A stretch of DNA of 20,276 bases from Heritagella caecorum (GTDB lineage Bacteria; Bacillota; Clostridia; Oscillospirales; Acutalibacteraceae): NCBI GenBank assembly GCA_904419035.1, contig CAJFQL010000136.1, positions 1 through 20,276 on the forward strand, given 5' to 3'. Within the stretch, counting starts at the first letter, position 1, and the number at the start of each line of letters is the position of its first letter. The position numbers and the translations under genes were made by a program. Positions 1 through 7,263 of the stretch are shown here, one piece after another. The notes below the pieces were generated by a model. It had not been told where the DNA came from, searched no databases, and saw nothing but the letters and a program-made list of their open reading frames with translations.

Positions 1-1175
1 AGCCGGGCGGACAGGAGGGCCTCGTCCAGGGAGTTCCCCGCCGCCCCCATCTCCACCAGCAGGGTCCCGGTGGTGACGTGCTGGTTGTACCGGGAGTTCC
101 GCACGGTGATGGGCCGCATGAGGGTGGGGTAGTCCTCACACAGGTCCTGCTGCACCGCCGCCGCCAGCTTCAGGTTCTCCGCCCAGTTGGGGTGCTCCAG
201 ACCGCCGCCGTCGGTGCCGACCACGAAGGTCATCTGGGCGGCGTTGACCCCCGCCACGCTGCTGACCACCTTGACCATGTTCCCCTCCCCGTCGGCCACC
301 GCGTCCCGGTGGACGTCCAGGACGATGGAGATGGTGGGGTACTGCTCCAAGTAGCTCTCGATGGTCTCCAGGGACCGGTCGTAGGCCCCGCTGTACTGGG
401 GGTAGTCGTGGAGGGTCTCGTCGTGGATGACGGAGAGCCCCGCCTCCTCCAGGGTCTCCGCCAGCTCCCGGCCCACCCGCACCGTGTTGTACTCGCAGTC
501 CGTGGTGCGGTACTCGCTGCTGGGGACGTACTCCTGGCCCTCCGGCATGGTGTAGGCCTCGCTGCCGTGGGTATGTACGATGAGGACCTGAGGGCCCTCC
601 TCCGACAGGGACGCGTCGAAGGTCCCGTCAAAGAGGGAGGCGTCAAAGCTCTTGTCCGAGCGGTTGTTGATGTACACGTCCCCGGTGACCACGTACCCCT
701 CGGTGGTGGTGGGCACCAGGGTCCTGGCTGGGACCCCGTTGTCGGCAAAAATCAGTGGCGTTCCCGGGTCCGCCGCCTCCTCCTGGATGGGGATGGTGGG
801 GGGCCCGGCCTCATTTTGTCCGTCTTCTCCGCCGTCCGCCCCCTCATCGGTGTCGGTCTCATCCTGGCCCCGCAGCTCCCCGACGGCCTCCCGGCCCCCC
901 AGGAGCAGCGGGCTCTGGCCGATGGCCAGGGCCACCGAGGCGGGGACCGCGTCCAGCTCCCGCCCGTCGGCCAGCTGGTGGCGCAAAATGGCCAGGGCCA
1001 CGTCCCCCTGCCGCCCCAGGGCCTGGAGGGCCGCCTGGGCGGTGGGGCTGGCGGCGGTGACCGCCACTGTCCACAGCACCCCCGCCGACACCAGCAGGGC
1101 GGCGATCTGCCGCCGCCGGGGGGAGGGCTCCCATCCTATGCGGGACTTGTCCGCCGTATGCCCCCTTCCCGCCAT
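1..1175 (-). CDS. spoIIP: Stage II sporulation protein P (SpoIIP), 3' end cut by window
   Basis: SpoIIP is the amidase/endopeptidase of the DMP complex (with SpoIID and SpoIIM) that degrades septal peptidoglycan so the mother-cell membrane can engulf the forespore. Translating the minus strand from the ATG at 1175-1173 gives 391 open codons that run off the window edge. Visible features are a basic N-terminus, one membrane segment at about residues 24-42, an acidic Asp/Glu/Gly linker at about 98-125, then the catalytic domain. This domain has VLIVHTHGSEAY (His201, His203, Glu206), LDVHRD (His289) and LVEMG (Glu375), the family's zinc-site motifs. The C-terminus is missing because of the window edge, not because of a mutation. 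No clear Shine-Dalgarno precedes the start, and the start codon abuts the promoter of the divergent gene. Identification is firm; the exact start is less so. Confidence 0.93.
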   Translation of the reverse strand, partial: MAGRGHTADKSRIGWEPSPRRRQIAALLVSAGVLWTVAVTAASPTAQAALQALGRQGDVALAILRHQLADGRELDAVPASVALAIGQSPLLLGGREAVGELRGQDETDTDEGADGGEDGQNEAGPPTIPIQEEAADPGTPLIFADNGVPARTLVPTTTEGYVVTGDVYINNRSDKSFDASLFDGTFDASLSEEGPQVLIVHTHGSEAYTMPEGQEYVPSSEYRTTDCEYNTVRVGRELAETLEEAGLSVIHDETLHDYPQYSGAYDRSLETIESYLEQYPTISIVLDVHRDAVADGEGNMVKVVSSVAGVNAAQMTFVVGTDGGGLEHPNWAENLKLAAAVQQDLCEDYPTLMRPITVRNSRYNQHVTTGTLLVEMGAAGNSLDEALLSAR

Positions 1176-1203
1176 TGCGCTTTGGGGAAAAATCGTGTAT
1201 AGT
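1175..1203 (+). promoter_or_regulatory. Sigma-A-type promoter for the HAD phosphatase gene
   Basis: TTGCGC (1175-1180) and TATAGT (1198-1203) are separated by exactly 17 nt, close to the vegetative consensus. A transcript would start near 1210 and leave a leader of about 50 nt before the ATG at 1263. The -35 box begins at the first base of the divergent spoIIP start codon, so the two genes cannot have independent control regions. Confidence 0.6.
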
Positions 1204-1226
1204 GGAGCGTGGAATACATATAGAGC

Positions 1227-1245
1227 GGCCCGGCGGCGCCGGGCC
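1227..1245 (+). promoter_or_regulatory. Leader hairpin just before the ribosome binding site
   Basis: GGCCCGGC (1227-1234) and GCCGGGCC (1238-1245) form a perfect 8-bp GC-only stem with a 3-nt loop. The stem ends 1 nt before the GGGAGGA ribosome binding site (1247-1253) of the HAD gene. Its position suggests an effect on translation or mRNA stability, but a role is not shown. Confidence 0.4.
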
Positions 1246-1262
1246 CGGGAGGATAGAGACCT

Positions 1263-2105
1263 ATGGGAAGATTTCACGGGATACTGCTGGCCAGCGACTT
1301 TGACAACACCCTGCTGTACACCGAGGAGGCTCTCCGCTCCGGCGGGGAGATCCCGGCCATGAGCCGGCGGAATGTGGACGCCATCCAAAGGTGGATGGCG
1401 GAGGGGGGCCTGTTCGCCGTGGCCACCGGCCGGGCCATGCCCGCCTTCCGCAAGTACGCCGCCATGGTGCCCACCAACGCCCCGGCGGTGGTGGACAACG
1501 GCGGGGCCATCTACGACTACAGGACGGAGGAGTACCTGACCACCTCCTTTCTCCACGACGACTGCCGGAAGCACATCGCCCAGGTGATGGAGGCGTTCCC
1601 GGGGCTGTCATTGGAGATCTACCACGAGACGGATCTGCTCCAGGTGATGAACCCCTCAGACTGGAACGTGCAGCACGCCCTCCTCACCGGCATGGACTTC
1701 CAGGTCATCTCCGACCTGGGGGAGGAGACGGTGCCCATGCCCGTGAGCAAGGCCCTGTTCGTGGGGGAGCGGGAGAAGCTGGACCGGGTGGTGGCCCTGG
1801 CGGAGGACCGGGGCTGGCGGGAGGAGTACGAGCTGATCTTCTCCAGCGACCACCTGCTGGAGATGACCGCCCGGGGGGCCAACAAGGGGGCCATGGTCCG
1901 CCGCCTGGCGGACATGCTGGGGTGCAAGACCCTCATCTGCGCCGGGGACCACATGAACGATCTCCCCATGCTCCTGGCGGCGGACCGGGCCTTCTGCCCC
2001 GCCAACGCCGTGCCGGGGGTCCTCTCCTCCGGGGCCAGGGTGGTGTGTCACTGCCGCGACGGGGCCGTCGGGGAGATCATTGAGATCCTGGAAAAAGAGA
2101 TGTAG
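1263..2105 (+). CDS. HAD-superfamily phosphatase, Cof-type (subclass IIB)
   Basis: This is a 280-residue cytoplasmic HAD hydrolase, the usual length for the Cof/YidA branch, which dephosphorylates small metabolites such as sugar phosphates or cofactors. Motif I is DFDNT (nucleophile Asp12, acid/base Asp14). Lys208, in NKGAMVRRL, fits motif III. GDHMND (Asp229, Asp233) is the motif IV Mg2+ site. The segment between motifs I and III is large enough for the C2-type cap of subclass IIB. The start is fixed by GGGAGGA 9 nt upstream. It has its own promoter and lies head-to-head with spoIIP. It is the last recognisable chromosomal gene before the mobile element. The substrate cannot be inferred from sequence. 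Confidence 0.88.
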   Translation: MGRFHGILLASDFDNTLLYTEEALRSGGEIPAMSRRNVDAIQRWMAEGGLFAVATGRAMPAFRKYAAMVPTNAPAVVDNGGAIYDYRTEEYLTTSFLHDDCRKHIAQVMEAFPGLSLEIYHETDLLQVMNPSDWNVQHALLTGMDFQVISDLGEETVPMPVSKALFVGEREKLDRVVALAEDRGWREEYELIFSSDHLLEMTARGANKGAMVRRLADMLGCKTLICAGDHMNDLPMLLAADRAFCPANAVPGVLSSGARVVCHCRDGAVGEIIEILEKEM

Positions 2106-2450
2106 AGGGGCTGATGGCCCCACACCTCTTTTCGGGGGCTCCGCCCCCGTGCCCTGAGCTTTGATGGCTCTGTGCCAGCGCATGGCACCGATGCGCTGAG
2201 ATTCGCCCATCGCCGGGCGGGTGGGGGAGAAAGATTTTTTCTCCCGAATAGCTGCCATGTTATTCGGTACCTCCCGGGCCTTCCCGGCCCGGACCCGGGT
2301 CACTTTTTGCTCGTGCAAAAAGTAACCAAAAACACGTTTAAGGGGGAGCTTGCTTTTCATAAAGAGAAGCGAAATAGTAACAAAATTCACGAAAAATGAG
2401 GCAGTTATCGCAATTATCCTTTATGACAAATTAAGAAAACGTTGAAGAAA
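2106..2450. other. Gene-free stretch with repeat-like sequence; probable left ICE junction zone
   Basis: No convincing gene was found in any frame. The stretch starts with GC-rich hairpins just after the HAD stop (GGGGGC-TCC-GCCCCC, about 2134-2148, without a T tract). It then holds sequence that looks like the dispersed non-coding repeats of gut Clostridia, including an 8-bp inverted repeat CTTTTTGC-TCGT-GCAAAAAG (2303-2322). From about 2340 the composition falls sharply to AT-rich. The element's left end most likely lies between about 2330 and 2450, because the chromosomal gene ends at 2105 and the element's repA begins at 2515. No att core can be defined with only one end visible. The repeat assignment is from memory of similar sequence, not a search. 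Confidence 0.4.
2303..2322. repeat. 8-bp inverted repeat in the junction region
   Basis: CTTTTTGC (2303-2310) and GCAAAAAG (2315-2322) are perfect inverted arms around a TCGT loop. It lies inside the repeat-like gene-free stretch and is not followed by a T tract, so it is not a standard terminator. Confidence 0.6.
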
Positions 2451-2479
2451 CGCACTATCCGTCGGATAGTGCGTTTTTT
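2451..2479 (+). terminator. Strong intrinsic terminator upstream of repA
   Basis: CGCACTATCC (2451-2460) pairs perfectly with GGATAGTGCG (2464-2473) around a GTC loop and is followed by six T. It lies only 35 nt before the repA start, so it either insulates repA from chromosomal read-through or acts as an attenuator in the repA leader. Confidence 0.82.
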
Positions 2480-2514
2480 CATATCCATAGATTAAAATGA
2501 AGAGGAGGACGACA

Positions 2515-3519
2515 ATGGGCGACAAGATCACTTTTGACTATTTCTATGGCGGCCAGGAGGAGACATTCAGCTACTACCGCATTCCCCGCGTCCTGTTTAC
2601 CGGCCAGCAATTCAAGGGGCTGTCCATCGGCGCCAAAATGCTCTATGGCCTGCTGTTGGACCGGATGTACCTGTCCTCCCGCAACGGCTGGTATGATGAC
2701 CAGGGCCGTGTATACATCTACTACCCCGTGGAGGAGATCGAGGAGACCATGGGCTGCGGCCATAACAAAGCGGTCCGCCTACTGGCGGAGCTGGACGAGG
2801 TCAAAGGCATCGGCCTGATCGAGCGTATACGCCAGGGCTTGGGGAAACCGGCGAAGATCTATGTCAAGCAATTTACCACCAGGGCGGTCCCCGACACCCT
2901 GCGAGGTCCCGCCCCTGACAGCACGCCCCAGCCCACAGGTTTCAATAGGGACCGCCAAGGCGTTTCGAAAAAGGACCTACAGGGGTATCATAACCGCACT
3001 TCCAGACTTCTTGAAACAGGACGTGCTGACGTTCCAAAAGCGGACGGAAATTATAAAAATAAAAACTATCCTTACGATAGCTATCATGATCTATCTATCA
3101 ATCCATCCTGTAGATTTCCGGTAGACGAAACAGAGCGGCGGGGGATCATGGCGGAACTGAAAGAAAATATCGACTATCCCCAGCTGGCGACACAACACAG
3201 CCTGGAGGATGTGGACGAGCTGCTGGAGCTGACGACCGATGTGCTGTGCAGCAGCCGACCTACCCTCCGCATCGGGAGCGAGGAGGTCTCGACTGGGGTG
3301 GTCAAGGACCGCTTCTGGCGGCTAGAGCGGTCCCACATCGAGTATGTACTGGACCGGATGAAGGAGAACACCAGGAAGATCTACAATATTCGAGGGTATC
3401 TGCTGACCGCCCTGTACAACGCCCCGGCTACGCTGGGGCATTTTTTCCAAGCGGAGGTCCAGCATGACCTATATGGGCAACGGCAAGGAGGTGATGGGTT
3501 CAGGCCGCTTCCCGCCTGA
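2515..3519 (+). CDS. repA: Replication initiator RepA-type protein (RepA_N plus DUF6017-like C-terminus)
   Basis: This 334-residue protein matches the RepA_N initiators found at the start of Tn1549-like elements, where they probably support replication of the excised circle. The N-terminal winged-helix region (about residues 10-125) carries YYRIPRVLF, LSIGAKMLYGLLLDRM and the recognition-helix area GCGHNKAVRLLAEL. A polar AT-richer linker of about 85 residues follows. The C-terminal domain (about 225-320) with FWRLERSHIEYVLDRM and NIRGYLLTALYNAP resembles DUF6017. The start chosen is the ATG at 2515, because GAGGAGG lies 6 nt upstream. An in-frame ATG at 2497 lies upstream of that ribosome binding site and is less likely. 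A strong terminator precedes the gene. Confidence 0.87.
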   Translation: MGDKITFDYFYGGQEETFSYYRIPRVLFTGQQFKGLSIGAKMLYGLLLDRMYLSSRNGWYDDQGRVYIYYPVEEIEETMGCGHNKAVRLLAELDEVKGIGLIERIRQGLGKPAKIYVKQFTTRAVPDTLRGPAPDSTPQPTGFNRDRQGVSKKDLQGYHNRTSRLLETGRADVPKADGNYKNKNYPYDSYHDLSINPSCRFPVDETERRGIMAELKENIDYPQLATQHSLEDVDELLELTTDVLCSSRPTLRIGSEEVSTGVVKDRFWRLERSHIEYVLDRMKENTRKIYNIRGYLLTALYNAPATLGHFFQAEVQHDLYGQRQGGDGFRPLPA

Positions 3520-3523
3520 TCTT

Positions 3524-3546
3524 ATGCGTCCCGAGTGGGGACGCAT
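3524..3546. repeat. Intergenic palindrome, copy 1
   Basis: ATGCGTCCC (3524-3532) and GGGACGCAT (3538-3546) are perfect 9-bp arms around GAGTG. It lies between repA and parB, 31 nt before the parB start. It is one of five related palindromes in the element (others at 8170, 12044, 17814 and 19992), all with a GTCCC/GGGAC core and a short loop or centre. Confidence 0.75.
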
Positions 3547-3577
3547 TTCCACTATTTGAGAGCAAAGGAGGAATTTC

Positions 3578-5362
3578 ATGCCAGAAAACAAGGAATCAAA
3601 AACAAAAGCACCCCCTATTTCTGCTGATGTCAAGAAACCGACTGAGCCAGCCAAGGCCCCGAGCAAAACAGCCCCCACTACCGCCACCGCAAAGGCCGAG
3701 GTACCAGTGAAGGTCGCTCCTACAACCAGCGCAAAGGACACCACAGCGCCGCCTAAGGCGCCCTCAACTACCCAGGCCGACACACGCCCTGTAGACCAGA
3801 AGAAGCCAGTGGAAGCACCCAAGACGCCCAGCGACGCAAAAGCGCCTGCCACCGCTGACGCCAAGAAACCAACTGAGCCAGCCAAGGCGCCGGGCACCAC
3901 AGCGCCATCCGCCACCGCAAAGGCCACAGAACCAGTGAAGGCAGCGCCCACAGCCAGCGCCAAGGAAACCACAGCGCCATCCGCCACCACAAAGGCCACG
4001 GAACCAGTGAAGGCCGCACCCACAGCCAGCGACAAGAAAACCACAGTGCCGCCCAAGGCACCGACCACCACCCAGCCCATCCCCGCCGCTGAATCCAAGA
4101 AACCCTCCGAGCCGCCCAAGGCGCCCTCGACCGCCCAAGCCAACACTCGCCTTGTAGACCAGAAGAAGCCCGCGGAAGCACCAAAGACGCCCGGTGACGC
4201 AAAGACCACTATCCCCGCGGAGACTCAGAGCCCCGCGGAGAGGGCCAAAGCCGTGGGAGACGCAAAGACTACCGCTGTCAGCGAGCCAGAGACGGGCCTT
4301 CCTAAAGGTATGCGGATCACCCAGGTGTTCGCGGACCGGCTGGAGAAGCCAGACGAGAAGGCACTGAAGGACCTGCCTATCCCCAAGGAGGGCGAGGGCT
4401 TTTCCATCCGCCTGCACCCGGACTATCTCTTCGAGTTTCTGGACCATCCGTTTTCCATCAACCGGGAGGTGGCAGACTACAAGGACTTGTATGATTCTAT
4501 CAAGGCCAACGGCATCAACGAGCCGGTAAAGGCCAGACCCCGGGAGGGCGGCGGCCTGGAGCTCCTGTCCGGCCACCGCCGCCACGATATTGCCAAGCAG
4601 CTGAACTATCCTGTCCCTGTGGTCATCGTCCAGGAGGACGACGACAGCGCCCGCATCGAAGTGGTGGACGGCAACCTGCACCGCCAGGATATTCCTACCT
4701 CAGAGCTGGCCCGCGCTGCCAAAATGAAGATGGAGGCCCTGGCTCGTAAGGCCGGGCGGCGCTCCAAGATGGATCAGCTCACCGGCCCCAGCAAGCGCAC
4801 GGACCAGATCGTGGCCGAGGACATGGGCATGAGCCGCAACCAGGTCAACCGCCTGGTCCGCATCGACGCCCTGGTGCCGGAGCTGAAACAGCAGGTGGAC
4901 GAGAAGAAGCTGCCCTTCAATACGGCGGTGGAGCTGTCCTTCCTAAAACCGGAGGAGCAGGGCAAGGTGGTGGACTTCATCAAGAAAGAGCAGATGGTCC
5001 CCTCCCTGGTCCAGGCGACCCAGCTCAAGGAGGCAAGCCGTGCTGCCCAGGCGGCGGAGAAGGCCGCTTCCAAAGCGGCACCGCTCCCGGCCAAGCCCAT
5101 ATCCGCCCCAGCCGCGGAAAAGAAGCCCACCCCGGTGGATGAAAAGAAGATCGCCTCCATCATCAAGCCCAAAACGGAGCCGGAGCAGAAATACACCTTC
5201 ACCAGTACGGAGCTGAAAGAGTATTTTCCCGGGGACCGCCTGCCCTCCACCAGCGAGGTCAAGCGGAAGGTCTTCGACGCCCTGGACCTGCAAAAGCGGG
5301 CGCTGGAGCGGAGGCAGGCCAAGGAAGCGATCAAGGAGAGCATGAAGACACCGGCGAGATGA
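3578..5362 (+). CDS. parB: ParB/Spo0J-family partition protein with long Pro/Ala/Lys/Thr-rich N-terminal tail
   Basis: This 594-residue protein has a ParB DNA-binding/CTPase-type core behind an unusual N-terminal extension. Residues 1 to about 245 are almost entirely Ala, Pro, Lys and Thr in imperfect repeats, resembling histone-H1-like tails. The ParB N-domain starts near residue 275 (FSIRLHPDYLFEF) and includes the family motif LLSGHRRHDIAKQL (about 328-341) and VVDGNLHRQDI. A helix-turn-helix region (about 400-430, MGMSRNQVNRLVRI) follows. A C-terminal Ala/Lys/Pro linker precedes a short helical domain. AAGGAGG 7 nt upstream fixes the start. No ParA lies next to it in this window. It ends in its own terminator at 5378. 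It probably helps maintain the excised element or marks it for transfer. The role of the tail is unknown. Confidence 0.86.
   Translation: MPENKESKTKAPPISADVKKPTEPAKAPSKTAPTTATAKAEVPVKVAPTTSAKDTTAPPKAPSTTQADTRPVDQKKPVEAPKTPSDAKAPATADAKKPTEPAKAPGTTAPSATAKATEPVKAAPTASAKETTAPSATTKATEPVKAAPTASDKKTTVPPKAPTTTQPIPAAESKKPSEPPKAPSTAQANTRLVDQKKPAEAPKTPGDAKTTIPAETQSPAERAKAVGDAKTTAVSEPETGLPKGMRITQVFADRLEKPDEKALKDLPIPKEGEGFSIRLHPDYLFEFLDHPFSINREVADYKDLYDSIKANGINEPVKARPREGGGLELLSGHRRHDIAKQLNYPVPVVIVQEDDDSARIEVVDGNLHRQDIPTSELARAAKMKMEALARKAGRRSKMDQLTGPSKRTDQIVAEDMGMSRNQVNRLVRIDALVPELKQQVDEKKLPFNTAVELSFLKPEEQGKVVDFIKKEQMVPSLVQATQLKEASRAAQAAEKAASKAAPLPAKPISAPAAEKKPTPVDEKKIASIIKPKTEPEQKYTFTSTELKEYFPGDRLPSTSEVKRKVFDALDLQKRALERRQAKEAIKESMKTPAR
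3908..4051 (+). repeat. Tandem 72-bp coding repeat in the parB tail
   Basis: Two adjacent 72-nt units (3908-3979 and 3980-4051) encode near-identical 24-residue blocks starting SATAKATEPVKAAPTAS and SATTKATEPVKAAPTAS. Looser copies of other blocks recur, for example KKPTEPAKAP at about 3635 and 3866, and VDQKKP at about 3790 and 4153. This suggests growth by duplication and likely length variation between strains. Confidence 0.75.
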
Positions 5363-5377
5363 ATACAGAAATAATCG

Positions 5378-5400
5378 AGCGCCCACGGGGCGCTTTTTTT
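5378..5400 (+). terminator. Intrinsic terminator after parB
   Basis: AGCGCCC (5378-5384) and GGGCGCT (5388-5394) form a perfect stem with an ACG loop that runs into seven T (5394-5400). It closes the parB transcript 16 nt after its stop codon and separates it from the DUF3846 gene. Confidence 0.9.
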
Positions 5401-5428
5401 ATGTCAGCAAACGGAAGGGGGATTTCAT

Positions 5429-5836
5429 CTGAATGTGCTAGTCGTGGAGCCAGGCTGCGCTCCCTATGAGAAGGAAGTCAATGGTCTGAGTGAAATGCAG
5501 GCTGTTGTAGGCGGGCTGATCCAGGCCATTTACCCCTATGAAGAGCCGGTGGCTGTGGTCTGCAATGAGGAGGGGCTGTTGCTGGGCCTGCCCTTCAACC
5601 GGAGCATGGAGGGCGGATATGACGGCGTATGCGGTACCTTTTTTGTCTGCGGGCTGAACGAGGACAGCTTCTGTTCCTTAACCCAGGAACAGGTCAGGAG
5701 ATACAAAAAGAAATTTTACCACGCTGAGATCCTGCTGGGTTTTCGGGGTAATGAGCCCATCACACTGAAGGTGGAGCCCCGGCCCATAGACCAGTCACCC
5801 GGGCCGAGGGAGCGGGATAAGTTCCCGGAGCGGTGA
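5429..5836 (+). CDS. DUF3846-type protein, probable CTG start
   Basis: This is a small acidic protein of about 135 residues that begins NVLVVEPGCAPYEKEV after the initiator, a pattern typical of DUF3846 proteins of clostridial conjugative elements. Their biochemical function is unknown. The segment YPYEEPVAVVCNEEGLLLGL, then a region with GTFFVCGL, is the conserved core. The start is unusual. GGAAGGGGG (5413-5421) places the best initiation codon at CTG 5429 (spacing 7). The first standard start is GTG 5435 (spacing 13), and the ATG at 5433 is in another frame and stops at once. The gene follows the parB terminator and is 3 nt from the ArdC gene, so the two are probably co-transcribed. The family call is moderately sure. 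Confidence 0.75.
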   Translation: MNVLVVEPGCAPYEKEVNGLSEMQAVVGGLIQAIYPYEEPVAVVCNEEGLLLGLPFNRSMEGGYDGVCGTFFVCGLNEDSFCSLTQEQVRRYKKKFYHAEILLGFRGNEPITLKVEPRPIDQSPGPRERDKFPER

Positions 5837-5839
5837 CAA

Positions 5840-6817
5840 ATGCGCGCCGCTATCACAGACCGCCCCAGTCAGGCGGAGCGGGTCAAGGCGCTGACAGACC
5901 GGCTGGAGCAGGGTGTAAAAGACCTGTTTGAAAGCGGCCGCTATGCCGCCTACTTGAACGCCATGTCCAAATTCCACAGCTACAGCGCCAACAACCTTCT
6001 CCTCATCCTCCTGCAATGCCCCCACGCCTCCCAGGTGGCAGGGTACACCACCTGGAAGAAGGACTTCGGGCGCAATGTCAAGCGTGGGGAGAAGGGTATC
6101 CAGATATTGGCCCCCTGTCCCTACAAAATCCTGACAAAGCGGGACAAGCTGGACCCGAACACAAACTGTCCGGTCCTGGATGCCAATGGGGAGCCCGTCA
6201 GTGAATGGGTGCTCATGAAGCGCCAGTCCTTTAAGATCGTCACCGTGTTCGATGTCAGCCAGACCGAGGGAAGGGAGCTGCCCCGCCTGGGAGTGGAGGA
6301 GCTTACCGGCACTGTGGCGTACTACCAGGCCCTGTCAGGGGCGATAGAGAGCCTGGCTCCCGTCCCTGTCCACTACAAAGCCCCGATGTCCCCCAGCGCC
6401 AAGGGCTGCTATAGCCACCTGGAACAGTGCGTATATGTCCGGCCCGGCATGAGCCAGGTCCAGACCATAAAGACCCTGCTCCATGAGGTGTCCCACGCCA
6501 AGCTCCACGCCTTACCTGTGGAAAACGGCGTCATCACCGAACTGCCGGAGAAGAACCGCCGGACCCGGGAGGTGGAGGCGGAGAGCGTGGCCTATGTGGT
6601 GTGTCAGCACTTTGGGATAGACACGTCGGACTACTCATTCGGCTATGTGGCCGGGTGGAGCCGGGGGCGGGAGCTGGAGGAGCTGCGGACATCTCTGGAA
6701 TGTATCCGCGCCACCGCCGCCGAGCTGATCGACGGCATCGAGAGCCGCTGCCCGGAGCTGTTTCCCAAGCAGCCCCAGCGGGAGAGCAAAAACAGAAAAC
6801 CATTCCTGGAACGATAA
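5840..6817 (+). CDS. ArdC-like antirestriction protein (ssDNA-binding N-domain plus zinc metallopeptidase domain)
   Basis: ArdC-type proteins of conjugative elements are thought to protect incoming single-stranded DNA from restriction. This copy is 325 residues. The N-terminal ArdC domain (about 10-165) has the signature SYSANNLLLILLQCP, then GYTTWKKDFGRNVKRGEKG and VFDVSQTEGREL. The C-terminal part carries the zinc site HEVSH (His215, Glu216, His219) and a distal acidic helix EVEAESVAYVVCQHFG (Glu244-Glu248 region), which supplies the third ligand in this superfamily. All key residues are present, so this copy looks active. It lies 3 nt after the DUF3846 stop, and GGAG (5828-5831) upstream serves as ribosome binding site. 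A diverged paralogue lies at 10936-11805. Confidence 0.86.
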   Translation: MRAAITDRPSQAERVKALTDRLEQGVKDLFESGRYAAYLNAMSKFHSYSANNLLLILLQCPHASQVAGYTTWKKDFGRNVKRGEKGIQILAPCPYKILTKRDKLDPNTNCPVLDANGEPVSEWVLMKRQSFKIVTVFDVSQTEGRELPRLGVEELTGTVAYYQALSGAIESLAPVPVHYKAPMSPSAKGCYSHLEQCVYVRPGMSQVQTIKTLLHEVSHAKLHALPVENGVITELPEKNRRTREVEAESVAYVVCQHFGIDTSDYSFGYVAGWSRGRELEELRTSLECIRATAAELIDGIESRCPELFPKQPQRESKNRKPFLER

Positions 6818-6831
6818 CGAGGAGGAAACAT

Positions 6832-7203
6832 ATGGAGATCATCAACGCCAGTATCACACGCATGGAGGAGGTGGAGATCTTCGGTATCCCCGCCCTCTAC
6901 ACTTCTTACCGGGTCAGCCGTCAGACGGTCCACCTGGGCCTGTACTGCTATGAGCTGTGGGCAGACCCAGCGGACGGCAGACCCAGCCGCCTTATGGACA
7001 AGGCAGAAGCGGGGTTTTGCGGCACAGTCCTTACCCCTGTCCCCGTGGAGGGGACAGCAGGCCAGGGCCGTACCATAGGCCCCGAGGACTTCCAAACCGG
7101 CTTGCGGGAGGGTCACTACACCCCCGCTGAATTTGAGGAAAAATACCTGTCCCCGGATATGGACCCGGTCCGACTGGAGCAGATCTATGGGAAAGCGGAC
7201 TGA
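6832..7203 (+). CDS. LPD28-domain-like small protein
   Basis: This protein has 123 residues, and its start is set by GAGGAGG 6 nt upstream. It resembles the LPD28 (large polyvalent protein-associated domain 28) proteins of Clostridia conjugative elements: VEIFGIPALYTSYRV, then GLYCYELW, then a stretch ending CGTVLTPVPV, and an acidic C-terminal part with a GHYTPAEFEEKY segment. The function of the family is not established. No signal peptide or membrane segment is seen, so it is probably cytoplasmic. It lies 14 nt after the ArdC gene in the same accessory operon. The domain name is my recollection of the family pattern, at moderate certainty. Confidence 0.65.
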   Translation: MEIINASITRMEEVEIFGIPALYTSYRVSRQTVHLGLYCYELWADPADGRPSRLMDKAEAGFCGTVLTPVPVEGTAGQGRTIGPEDFQTGLREGHYTPAEFEEKYLSPDMDPVRLEQIYGKAD

Positions 7204-7263
7204 AAACAGGCATGTGGACAATTTCAAATGCCAGCCTGCGGAATATGAAGGGCGGTGGCGCGT

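Noticed and set aside
78..1202. Plus-strand frame opposite spoIIP
   Set aside because: The minus strand encodes SpoIIP with all zinc-site motifs; the plus-strand frame is its shadow.
2172..2399. Short frame in the gene-free junction region
   Set aside because: No ribosome binding site, odd composition, and the sequence looks like a dispersed non-coding repeat with an inverted repeat in it.
2442..2470. Possible promoter TTGAAG-17-GATAGT for repA
   Set aside because: The -10 would lie inside the terminator stem and matches poorly; AT-rich sequence makes chance matches likely.
2106..2514. tRNA gene as ICE target site
   Set aside because: No cloverleaf or T-arm-like sequence was found in the junction region.
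3469..4681. Long open frames antisense to the parB tail
   Set aside because: They result from the GC-rich Ala/Pro repeats, lack ribosome binding sites and known domains, and overlap a clear ParB gene.
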